The position numbers and the translations under genes are program-made. Shown here one piece after another: positions 1 to 5,179 of a stretch of 5,241 nt of DNA. How positions within the stretch are numbered: position 1 is the stretch's first letter; every line of letters starts with the position of its first letter. The notes below the pieces were generated by a model. It saw only the letters and a list, made by a program, of their open reading frames with translations, was not told the origin of the DNA and searched no databases. Source of the DNA: Rhodospira sp. (GTDB lineage Bacteria; Pseudomonadota; Alphaproteobacteria; Rhodospirillales; Rhodospirillaceae); NCBI GenBank assembly GCA_028277295.1, contig JANQGN010000398.1, forward strand, positions 1 through 5,241, given 5' to 3'.

Positions 1-1220
1 GCGTGGAACGCCTGGGCGCCATGGGCGAGGAGATCGTTCCCGAACTGGCCTGGATGATGGGCCGGCCGGTGCGCTTCGGCGGGGAGTTCGGCGGCGTCAA
101 GGAGCGCGCCGACTACATGGCCGCCATCGCCGCCGAGACCCTGGCACCGCTGGTGATCGAGGACGGCGCCACGTTCCGCCGGGTGCTGAAGCGCGAGCCG
201 CATGGCGTGGCGTTCGTCATCGCGCCCTGGAACTACCCGTACATGACGGCCATCAACACCATCGCCCCGGCGCTGATGGCCGGCAACACGGTGGTCCTGA
301 AGCACGCCACCCAGACCCTGCTGGTGGGTGAGCGCATGGCCCGCGCCTTCCACGAGGCCGGGGTGCCCGCCGACGTCATGCAGTCCGTCGTCCTGGACCA
401 CGCCACCACCGAAACCCTGCTGGGCGGGCGCGCCTTCGACGTCGTCAACTTCACCGGCTCGGTGGCCGGCGGCCGGACCATCGAGCGCGCCGCCGCCGGC
501 ACCTTCGCCGCCCTGGGCCTGGAGCTGGGCGGCAAGGACCCCGGTTATGTGATGGACGACGCCGATCTCGACGCCGCCGTGGCCACCCTGATGGACGCGG
601 CGATGTACAACAGCGGCCAATGCTGCTGCGGCATCGAGCGGGTCTACGTGGTCGAGTCCCTCTATGACGCCTTCGTCGAGAAATCCGTCGCCGAGGTCTC
701 GAAGCTGAGGCTCGGCAACCCCCTGGACCCGAACACCACCCTTGGCCCCATGGCCAGCGCCCGTTTCGCCCAGGTGGTCCGCGACCAGATCGCCGAGGCC
801 GTCGCCGCCGGCGCCACGCCCCGCGTCGACCCGGCCCTGTTCCCGGCCGACGATGGCGGCGCCTACCTGGCCCCGCAGATCCTCACCGAGGTCACCCACG
901 CCATGCGGGTGATGCGCGAGGAAAGCTTCGGCCCCGTGGTCGGCATCATGGCGGTCAAGGACGACGAGGAGGCCCTGTCGCTGATGAACGACAGCCCCTA
1001 TGGCCTGACCGCCTCGCTATGGACCGCCGACGCGGACCGCGCCGAGGCCCTGGGGGCGCGCCTGGAGACCGGGACGGTGTTCCTGAACCGCGCTGACTAT
1101 CTGGATCCGGCCCTGTGCTGGACCGGCTGCAAGGACACCGGACGCGGCGGCGCGCTGTCGGTGATCGGCTTCCAGAACCTGACCCGCCCCAAGTCCTATC
1201 ACCTGAAGAAGAAGGCTTGA
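1..1220 (+). CDS. Aldehyde dehydrogenase, NAD(P)-dependent (5' end outside window)
   Basis: This ALDH-superfamily enzyme oxidises an aldehyde to the carboxylic acid through a cysteine thiohemiacetal, presumably in the cytoplasm. The reading frame is open from base 3. A GTG there could be read as a start, but the protein then lacks the usual N-terminal part, roughly 50-90 residues by comparison with human ALDH2, so the gene almost certainly begins upstream. Numbering from that GTG, the cofactor-site motif PWNYP is at 75-79 (Asn77), the cofactor lysine is Lys100, FTGS is at 150-153, and the general base Glu174 lies in LELGG. The catalytic cysteine is Cys208, the middle one of GQCCC. The cofactor-contacting glutamate is Glu307 in EESFGPV. 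About 197 residues follow the cysteine, which is normal, so the C-terminus is intact. It is followed 4 bp later by an alcohol dehydrogenase, suggesting a shared alcohol-to-acid pathway. Family certain; substrate unknown. Confidence 0.95.
   Translation, partial: VERLGAMGEEIVPELAWMMGRPVRFGGEFGGVKERADYMAAIAAETLAPLVIEDGATFRRVLKREPHGVAFVIAPWNYPYMTAINTIAPALMAGNTVVLKHATQTLLVGERMARAFHEAGVPADVMQSVVLDHATTETLLGGRAFDVVNFTGSVAGGRTIERAAAGTFAALGLELGGKDPGYVMDDADLDAAVATLMDAAMYNSGQCCCGIERVYVVESLYDAFVEKSVAEVSKLRLGNPLDPNTTLGPMASARFAQVVRDQIAEAVAAGATPRVDPALFPADDGGAYLAPQILTEVTHAMRVMREESFGPVVGIMAVKDDEEALSLMNDSPYGLTASLWTADADRAEALGARLETGTVFLNRADYLDPALCWTGCKDTGRGGALSVIGFQNLTRPKSYHLKKKA
1209..1215 (+). promoter_or_regulatory. 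Ribosome binding site of the alcohol dehydrogenase
   Basis: A purine-rich AAGAAGG lies 9 bases before the ATG at 1225 and inside the last codons of the aldehyde dehydrogenase. It supports this ATG as the start and fits translational coupling of the two genes. Confidence 0.5.
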
Positions 1221-1224
1221 TCCC

Positions 1225-2382
1225 ATGAGCCCCACCACGAGCCCGATCGCCAACTGGAGCTATCCCACCGCCATCCGCTTCGGCGCCGGCCGCGTCACCG
1301 AACTGTCCGAGGCCTGCGGCGCGCTCGGCATGACCCGGCCTCTGCTGGTCACCGACGCCGGCCTGGCCAGCCTGCCGATCACCACCCGGGCCCTGGGCGT
1401 TCTCGTGGAGGCGGGGCTAGGCGCCGCCCTGTTCAGCGACGTACAGCCGAACCCCACCGAGGCCAACCTCGCGGCCGGCGTGGCCGCCTACAGGGCCGGC
1501 GGGCATGACGGCGTGGTGGCCTTCGGCGGCGGCTCCGGCCTGGACCTGGGCAAGCTGATCGCCTTCATGCAGGGCCAGACCCGCCCGGTCTGGGATTTCG
1601 AGGACGTCGGCGACTGGTGGACCCGCGCCGACGCCGAGGCCATCGCCCCCATCGTCGCCGTGCCCACCACGGCGGGCACCGGCTCGGAATTCGGCCGCGC
1701 GGGCGTGATCACCAACAGCGAGACCCACGTCAAGAAGATCATCTTCCATCCGCGCATCCTGCCCGGCATCGTCATCTGCGATCCGGAACTGACCGTGGGG
1801 CTGCCGCCGGCCATGACCGCCGGCACCGGCATGGACGCCTTCATCCACAGCCTGGAGGCCTACTGCTCGCCGCACTATCACCCCATGTCCCAGGGCATCG
1901 CCCTGGAGGCCATGCGCCTGATCAAGGACACCCTGCCCCGCGCCCACAGCGACGGCAATGACATCGAGGCCCGCGCCCACATGATGGCCGCCTCGGGCAT
2001 GGGTGCCGTGGCCTTCCAGAAGGGCCTGGGCGCCATCCACGCGCTGGCGCATCCGGTGGGGGCACTCTACGACACCCACCACGGCACCACCAATGCCTGC
2101 ATCATGCCAGCGGTCTTGCACTTCAACCGCCCGGCCATCGAGGACAGGATCGACCGCCTGGCCGCCTACCTGGGCATCGCCGGGGGGTTCGACGGCTTCC
2201 TGGATTACGTCATCGGACTGCGCGCCGCCCTGCGCATTCCCGACAGCCTGACCGAGATGGGCGTGGACGGCGCCCGCCTGGACGAGATGGCCGCCATGGC
2301 CGCCGAGGACCCGAGTTGCGGCGGCAACCCGGTGCCGCTGGACGCGGACATCCTCAAGGGCCTGTACGAGGCGTGCCTGTAA
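1225..2382 (+). CDS. Iron-containing (group III) alcohol dehydrogenase
   Basis: This is a 385-residue NAD(P)-dependent alcohol dehydrogenase of the Fe-ADH family (FucO/YqhD/AdhB type), of normal full length. The N-terminal half is the nucleotide-binding domain, with GGGSGLD at 101-107 and TTAGTGSE at 148-155. The C-terminal helical domain holds the metal site. By alignment with E. coli FucO (Asp196, His200, His263, His277) the ligands are Asp204 and His208 in GTGMDAFIHSLE, His272 in IHALAHP, and His286 in THHGTTNA. All four are present, so the enzyme looks active; whether it uses iron or zinc cannot be told. It starts 4 bp after the aldehyde dehydrogenase stop, so the two are very probably co-transcribed and act in sequence on one substrate. 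The direction (oxidising an alcohol or detoxifying an aldehyde) is not shown. The next gene, ohr, is convergent, so the operon ends here. Confidence 0.95.
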   Translation: MSPTTSPIANWSYPTAIRFGAGRVTELSEACGALGMTRPLLVTDAGLASLPITTRALGVLVEAGLGAALFSDVQPNPTEANLAAGVAAYRAGGHDGVVAFGGGSGLDLGKLIAFMQGQTRPVWDFEDVGDWWTRADAEAIAPIVAVPTTAGTGSEFGRAGVITNSETHVKKIIFHPRILPGIVICDPELTVGLPPAMTAGTGMDAFIHSLEAYCSPHYHPMSQGIALEAMRLIKDTLPRAHSDGNDIEARAHMMAASGMGAVAFQKGLGAIHALAHPVGALYDTHHGTTNACIMPAVLHFNRPAIEDRIDRLAAYLGIAGGFDGFLDYVIGLRAALRIPDSLTEMGVDGARLDEMAAMAAEDPSCGGNPVPLDADILKGLYEACL

Positions 2383-2463
2383 GCACCGCGAATGGCCCCG
2401 CGCCGAGACGACTTGACCCACCGACCGACACCAAATGATCTGCCGGCGGGTCATCTCGCGCCT

Positions 2464-2489
2464 GGCCGCCGCAAGAGCGGCGGGCGGCC
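2464..2489 (+). terminator. GC-rich hairpin downstream of the alcohol dehydrogenase (weak terminator candidate)
   Basis: GGCCGC (2464-2469) pairs with GCGGCC (2484-2489), and CGC (2470-2472) with GCG (2477-2479), around an AAGA loop and with a 4-base bulge. It lies about 80 bases after the stop. No T-run follows, so intrinsic termination is doubtful. Its 3' arm overlaps the left copy of the 17-bp direct repeat. Confidence 0.35.
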
Positions 2490-2496
2490 CTTGAGC
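2480..2496 (+). repeat. 17-bp direct repeat, left copy (putative target duplication)
   Basis: GCGGGCGGCCCTTGAGC occurs here and again, identically, at 2868-2884. This copy ends exactly where the left terminal inverted repeat begins at 2497. The trailing GC is also the outward extension of the inverted repeat, so the duplication is 13, 15 or 17 bp depending on where the element ends are drawn. Confidence 0.75.
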
Positions 2497-2511
2497 AGTT
2501 CTCATTATGGC
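2497..2511 (+). repeat. Left terminal inverted repeat of the putative element
   Basis: AGTTCTCATTATGGC is the exact reverse complement of 2853-2867. The match extends two bases outward (2495-2496 with 2868-2869) to 17 bp in total, through bases that also belong to the flanking direct repeat. Confidence 0.8.
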
Positions 2512-2592
2512 GTCTCGAGGCTTGGCGGGCAGAAGGGGTGTGATCGGTGGCTTGACGCGGTGCCCGGACTCCCTCCCCTTTGAAAGTAACGG

Positions 2593-2604
2593 CGGCACGT
2601 GCCG
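2593..2604. repeat. 12-bp perfect palindrome inside the element
   Basis: CGGCACGTGCCG reads the same on both strands. It could be a protein-binding dyad or part of a folded repeat; there is no adjacent gene that it would obviously control. Confidence 0.45.
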
Positions 2605-2621
2605 ATGGCTTTGATTGTGGA

Positions 2622-2637
2622 TCGTAGGGTGCGCTCG
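2622..2637 (+). repeat. Inner 16-bp inverted repeat, left arm
   Basis: TCGTAGGGTGCGCTCG is the exact reverse complement of 2803-2818. The pair encloses about 165 bp that hold the large hairpin and the tandem repeats, forming a nested unit of about 197 bp inside the outer element. The GTAGGGTGCGC core resembles palindromic intergenic repeats I recall from many proteobacterial genomes; that resemblance is from memory. Confidence 0.7.
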
Positions 2638-2665
2638 ACCGCCATGACATGGCGGTCGGCGCACC
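2628..2665. repeat. Long near-perfect hairpin
   Basis: GACCGCCATG (2637-2646) and CATGGCGGTC (2648-2657) are perfect inverted arms around a single A. Outside a small bulge (TC against G) the pairing resumes, with GGTGCGC (2628-2634) against GCGCACC (2659-2665), giving 17 paired bases in all. A third copy of GGTGCGC at 2681-2687 could compete for the same right arm. There is no T-run, so this looks like a repeat-element fold rather than a terminator. Confidence 0.65.
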
Positions 2666-2696
2666 GCCTCGCGGCGGGATGGTGCGCTACGCCCCC

Positions 2697-2770
2697 GCCG
2701 TTTCCCGAACGGGAAACGGCAACACCCAAAATCGCCGTTTCCCGAACGGGAAAAGGCAACACCCAAAGTC
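2697..2770. repeat. Two tandem 37-bp repeats, each with an internal dyad
   Basis: Units 2697-2733 and 2734-2770 match at 35 of 37 bases and abut with no spacer. Each contains a dyad: in the first unit GCCGTTTCCCG and CGGGAAACGGC are perfect 11-bp arms around AA. In the second unit one base change (AAACGG to AAAAGG) breaks one pair of the stem. The rest of each unit is an A/C-rich linker (AACACCCAAA). This could be a local tandem duplication of a palindromic repeat or a pair of regulator-type dyads; no function is evident. Confidence 0.75.
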
Positions 2771-2802
2771 GGCCCACCGTGCGAGCAAGGCGGGCTGGGG
2801 CG

Positions 2803-2818
2803 CGAGCGCACCCTACGA
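2803..2818 (-). repeat. Inner 16-bp inverted repeat, right arm
   Basis: CGAGCGCACCCTACGA is the exact complement of the arm at 2622-2637. It closes the inner repeat unit, 34 bp before the right terminal repeat of the outer element. Confidence 0.7.
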
Positions 2819-2852
2819 GAGAGGTCGGACTTCAAAGATCAAAGGCCGCCAA

Positions 2853-2867
2853 GCCATAATGAGAACT
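2853..2867 (-). repeat. Right terminal inverted repeat of the putative element
   Basis: GCCATAATGAGAACT is the exact complement of 2497-2511. It ends where the right copy of the 17-bp direct repeat begins. Just inside, CCGCCAA (2846-2852) matches the inner part of the left end after a 10-base gap. Confidence 0.8.
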
Positions 2868-2884
2868 GCGGGCGGCCCTTGAGC
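2868..2884 (+). repeat. 17-bp direct repeat, right copy (putative target duplication)
   Basis: Identical to 2480-2496. It ends 8 bp before the ohr stop codon. It supplies the left arm and most of the loop of the small hairpin at 2874-2891, so the duplication appears to have rebuilt a hairpin that the insertion would otherwise have split. Confidence 0.75.
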
Positions 2885-2894
2885 TTGGGCCTTT
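2874..2894 (+). terminator. Candidate plus-strand terminator next to the ohr stop
   Basis: GGCCC (2874-2878) pairs with GGGCC (2887-2891) around an 8-base loop, and TTTAGATT follows on the plus strand. The stem is only 5 bp and the T-run short, so it is a weak intrinsic terminator at best. The T-run overlaps the ohr stop codon on the other strand. In the reconstructed uninterrupted site it would lie about 110 bp after the alcohol dehydrogenase stop. Confidence 0.4.
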
Positions 2895-3324
2895 AGATTA
2901 GGGTCAACTGGACATCAATGTTGCCCCGGGTCGCATTGCTGTAGGGGCACACCTGGTGGGCTTCGTCGATCAGTGCCTGAGCCTCCGCCCGGTCCAACCC
3001 GGGCAGCGTGATATCCAGGGCAATCGTCAGACCGAAGCCGCCCTCGCTGCGTGGACCGATGCCCACGGTGGTCTTGGTGCTGGTGTCGGCTGGCAACGCC
3101 ACGCCCTTTTTCTGGGACGTGACGAACTTCAACGCGCCGAGGAAGCAGGCGGCGTACCCCGCCGCGAACAGTTGTTCGGGATTGGTGCCCGGACCATCAT
3201 CGCCGCCCATGGCCTTGGGCACGTCGAGGGACACCTCCAAGCGCCCATCGTCGCTGCGCGCCTTGCCATCCCGCCCACCATTCGCCGTGGCGGAGGTCGT
3301 ATAGACAGTGTTGACCGACATCAT
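2893..3324 (-). CDS. ohr: Organic hydroperoxide resistance peroxidase (Ohr, OsmC family)
   Basis: Ohr is a cytoplasmic homodimeric thiol peroxidase that reduces organic and lipid hydroperoxides, using lipoyl-type dithiols as electron donor in the family. The 143 residues are full length. The two active-site cysteines are Cys60 (GYAACFLGAL) and Cys126 (HQVCPYSNATRGN). Arg18 (GGRDG) and Glu50 (NPEQLF) match the catalytic Arg/Glu described for Ohr. The VCPYSNATRGN motif marks it as Ohr rather than OsmC. Two ATGs lie in tandem (3324 and 3321); a GGAG sits 5 or 8 bases upstream, so the second may be the real start, a one-codon difference. The gene stands alone: trkH lies about 390 bp upstream on the same strand, and the alcohol dehydrogenase converges from the other side. 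Ohr genes are commonly controlled by the MarR-type peroxide sensor OhrR, but no ohrR is in this window. Confidence 0.95.
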   Translation of the reverse strand: MMSVNTVYTTSATANGGRDGKARSDDGRLEVSLDVPKAMGGDDGPGTNPEQLFAAGYAACFLGALKFVTSQKKGVALPADTSTKTTVGIGPRSEGGFGLTIALDITLPGLDRAEAQALIDEAHQVCPYSNATRGNIDVQLTLI

Positions 3325-3420
3325 TCGAACTCCATGGTCTCTTGAAGGAAGATTACCTCAGGAATAACACACTCTTATGATGGAAGATCCGCTGTCATCA
3401 CGTGAAGATTACTACTTGAA
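3325..3420 (-). promoter_or_regulatory. Probable ohr promoter region
   Basis: This stretch before ohr is clearly more AT-rich than its surroundings, as promoter DNA often is. GGAG at 3330-3333 (minus strand) is the likely ribosome site. The 9-mer GAAGATTAC occurs twice in the same orientation (3348-3356 and 3404-3412), with a partial GAAGAT at 3383-3388, and an 8-bp palindrome TCACGTGA lies at 3398-3405. I see no convincing -35/-10 pair and no match I would call an OhrR operator. Confidence 0.4.
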
Positions 3421-3718
3421 GACGCCTGGAGATCAGTGACGGGACAGCCCCATCGGACCTGATCGTCGTCGAGATCCTGATTGAACGCGGGCCGTGCCAA
3501 GATCACAACAACCCCAGGCCACGCCCCTGGGTCCCGGACTGGCCGGGCGGTCGTGGTTCCCCCGAACGGCAAGATCTCGCCCTTACGAGTGTGCATATCG
3601 GCACGACCCTGGGGCCAGGCAACGGGGTTCTCCAAAAACGCGGGGGATTGAAGGCGGCCAGGGCCCGCCACGAAGAGTTCCCAGGCGCTCCGCCCAGGGA
3701 TGGGGAAACCGCCGCCCC
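3325..3718. other. Intergenic region between trkH and ohr, no convincing gene
   Basis: About 394 bp lie between the trkH stop and the ohr start, both on the minus strand. The right part (about 3500-3718) holds imperfect GC hairpins that could end trkH transcription. One has GGCGG at 3653-3657 pairing with CCGCC at 3665-3669. Another has CCCAGG (3513-3518) pairing with CCTGGG (3526-3531), followed on the minus strand by a T/G-rich run. Neither is a clean intrinsic terminator. A 73-codon open frame (3375-3596, minus, ATG) exists, but its third positions are only moderately GC-rich, unlike the neighbouring genes, and I recognise nothing in its translation. Confidence 0.55.
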
Positions 3719-5179
3719 TCAATCCCGCCAGAAGCGAGGCATCACCAGCACCAGCACGGTGAACAACTCCAGCCGGCCCAGCAGCATGCCCGCCGACAGC
3801 AGCCACTTGGCCGTGTCCGGCAGGGTGGAGAAGTTGCCCGCCGGCCCGATCACGTCACCCAGCCCCGGCCCCACGTTTGAAATGGCCGTGGCCGCGCCGG
3901 AAATGGCGGTCACATAGTCGAGCCCCGTCATCCCCAGAAGGCAGGCCAGGAAGGCCACGGACAGGGCGTACATGAAGAAGAAGGCCATCACCGATTCGGC
4001 GACGCCCTCCTGAATCGGCTTCTTGTTGTAGTAGGGAATGAACACGCCGCTCGGCTGGAGCAGCCGGCGCAACTGGATGCCCGCCATGGCCCCCAGGATC
4101 TGGAACCGGAACACCTTGATCCCACAGGAGGTGGACCCCGCACACCCGCCCACGAACATCAGGCAGAAGATCACCGCCACCGGCGCGCCCCCCACCACGC
4201 CGCCCCACTGCCAGTAATCCGTGGTCGCGTAGCCGGTGCCGGTCATCACCGAAACCGTGTTGAAGGCCGCGTAGCGCAGCGCTGTCGGCGCCGTCATGCC
4301 GCCTTCCTGCCACAGCCACCAGGCCACCACCATCACGCCCACCACGGCGGTCCCCAGGAACCACTGAACCTGGGTATCCCGGAACAACACCATCGGCCGG
4401 CCCCGCACCGCCTGGAAGTACAGCAGAAACGGAATGGAGCCGATGATCATGCCGGCGACCACGATCCAGTCCACGGTGGCCGAGCGGAAATGCCCCACCG
4501 AGGCATCCTTGGACGAATACCCCCCCGTGGCGATGGTGGTCATCGCGTGCACCGTCGCGTCCAGCAGAGTCAGCCCGGCGAGGGAGAGCATCAACGCCCA
4601 CAGGGCGGTCAGCAGCACGTAGATGATGGCCAGCGCCGTGGCCAGGCTGGCGGCACGGGGCAGCACTTTTTCCTGGGCCTCGAAGGCCTCCACCCTGAAC
4701 ATCTGCATGCCGCCGACCCGCAGCATGGGCAGCACCGACAACGCCATGATGATGATGCCGATCCCGCCCATCCACTGCAGGATCGCGCGCCACAGCAGGA
4801 TACCCGGCGGCATCAGATCCAGGCCGGTCATCACGGTGGAGCCGGTGGTGGTGATGCCCGACATGGCCTCGAAAAAGGCATCGGTATAGCCCAGGCCCGG
4901 ATCGGTCAGCACGAAGGGTAGCGCCGCGAAGGCGGGCAGCACGATCCAGCTGCTCGTGGTCATCAGGAACGCCTGGCGAATGCTGAAGCGGAACTGCCCG
5001 CCGCGCGTGGCCAGGAACAAGGACACGCCGAAGAAGCCGGTCAGGGCCGAGGAGGTGACGAACACCAGCCAGTCCGGGTTTCCGTGCACCAGGTCCACCA
5101 GGCCCGGGATGACCATGCCCAGCGCGAGGATGGACAACAGCAGCCCGTTCACCAGCAGGATGGGTCGAAGATCGATCAC
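3719..5179 (-). CDS. trkH: Trk potassium uptake system, TrkH membrane subunit
   Basis: TrkH is the inner-membrane K+-translocating subunit of the Trk/Ktr/HKT superfamily, working with the cytoplasmic nucleotide-binding subunit TrkA. The 486 residues are full length and show four membrane-pore-membrane repeats. Pore-loop filter segments are visible at about 107-114 (SGITTTGS), 213-220 (MTTIATGG), 310-317 (SVMTGTGY) and 432-439 (AISNVGPG), each with the central glycine (Gly113, 219, 314 and 437). The intramembrane gating loop of the third repeat is CAGSTSCGIK at 346-355. Hydrophobic helices fill most of the rest. The start is GTG (5177-5179), giving MIDLRPILLV, an N-terminus typical of alphaproteobacterial TrkH; AGGGG lies 11 bases upstream, a slightly long spacing. 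The frame stays open to the window edge but has no other usual start codon. No trkA is visible here. Downstream is ohr, functionally unrelated. Confidence 0.96.
   Translation of the reverse strand: MIDLRPILLVNGLLLSILALGMVIPGLVDLVHGNPDWLVFVTSSALTGFFGVSLFLATRGGQFRFSIRQAFLMTTSSWIVLPAFAALPFVLTDPGLGYTDAFFEAMSGITTTGSTVMTGLDLMPPGILLWRAILQWMGGIGIIIMALSVLPMLRVGGMQMFRVEAFEAQEKVLPRAASLATALAIIYVLLTALWALMLSLAGLTLLDATVHAMTTIATGGYSSKDASVGHFRSATVDWIVVAGMIIGSIPFLLYFQAVRGRPMVLFRDTQVQWFLGTAVVGVMVVAWWLWQEGGMTAPTALRYAAFNTVSVMTGTGYATTDYWQWGGVVGGAPVAVIFCLMFVGGCAGSTSCGIKVFRFQILGAMAGIQLRRLLQPSGVFIPYYNKKPIQEGVAESVMAFFFMYALSVAFLACLLGMTGLDYVTAISGAATAISNVGPGLGDVIGPAGNFSTLPDTAKWLLSAGMLLGRLELFTVLVLVMPRFWRD

Larger units (their letters stand above)
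2497..2867. mobile_element. Putative non-autonomous MITE-like insertion element, 371 bp
   Basis: The block is bounded by perfect 15-bp inverted repeats (AGTTCTCATTATGGC at 2497-2511 and its complement at 2853-2867). Identical 17-bp direct repeats abut both ends (2480-2496 and 2868-2884). The inverted match resumes as TTGGCGG after a 10-base interruption in the left arm. No transposase or other credible protein is encoded, so it could only move with enzymes supplied in trans. It contains palindromes, a second inverted repeat and a tandem 37-bp repeat, so it may be a nest of smaller repeats rather than one unit. I do not recognise the family; the direct repeat is longer than the usual 2-10 bp target duplications. 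The repeats are seen directly; mobility is inferred. Confidence 0.55.
2383..2892. other. Intergenic region between convergent genes, mostly repeat DNA
   Basis: About 510 bp separate the stop of the alcohol dehydrogenase from the stop of ohr. No frame here carries a recognisable protein; short open frames on both strands run through repeats and have arginine/proline-rich, low-complexity translations. The first ~97 bp (2383-2479) look like ordinary spacer ending in a GC hairpin. The rest is the insertion-like block and its flanking repeats. If the block and one flanking repeat are removed, the spacer shrinks to about 120 bp, a usual size between convergent genes. Confidence 0.7.

Noticed and set aside
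621..629. Unusual triple cysteine in the aldehyde dehydrogenase active site
   Set aside because: Human ALDH2 has the same Cys-Cys-Cys arrangement with the middle one catalytic, so it is normal for the superfamily.
2697..2770. CRISPR array
   Set aside because: The two 37-bp units abut directly with no spacer between them, there are only two, and no cas gene is present.
1417..2835. Long open frame antisense to the alcohol dehydrogenase (472 codons, minus strand)
   Set aside because: It mirrors the alcohol dehydrogenase and then runs through the repeat block; the translation is Gly/His/Arg-rich with no family motif, as expected for a GC-rich antisense shadow.
2599..2882. Small proteins encoded on the plus strand within the repeat block
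   Set aside because: Two overlapping frames translate palindromes and tandem repeats into Arg/Pro-rich peptides without a convincing ribosome site or family.
3375..3806. 143-codon minus-strand frame, or its 73-codon inner version from 3596
   Set aside because: The longer start lies inside trkH. Third positions of the inner part are only moderately GC-rich, unlike real genes here, and nothing in the translation is recognisable.
4124..4126. Cys352 in place of glycine in the TrkH GSTSxGIK loop
   Set aside because: To my knowledge GSTSCGIK is common in alphaproteobacterial TrkH, so it is a lineage trait rather than a defect.
3855..4793. 312-codon open frame on the minus strand inside trkH
   Set aside because: It is an alternate frame of trkH, rich in Gly, Arg, His and Ala, while the overlapping frame gives complete TrkH with all filter motifs.
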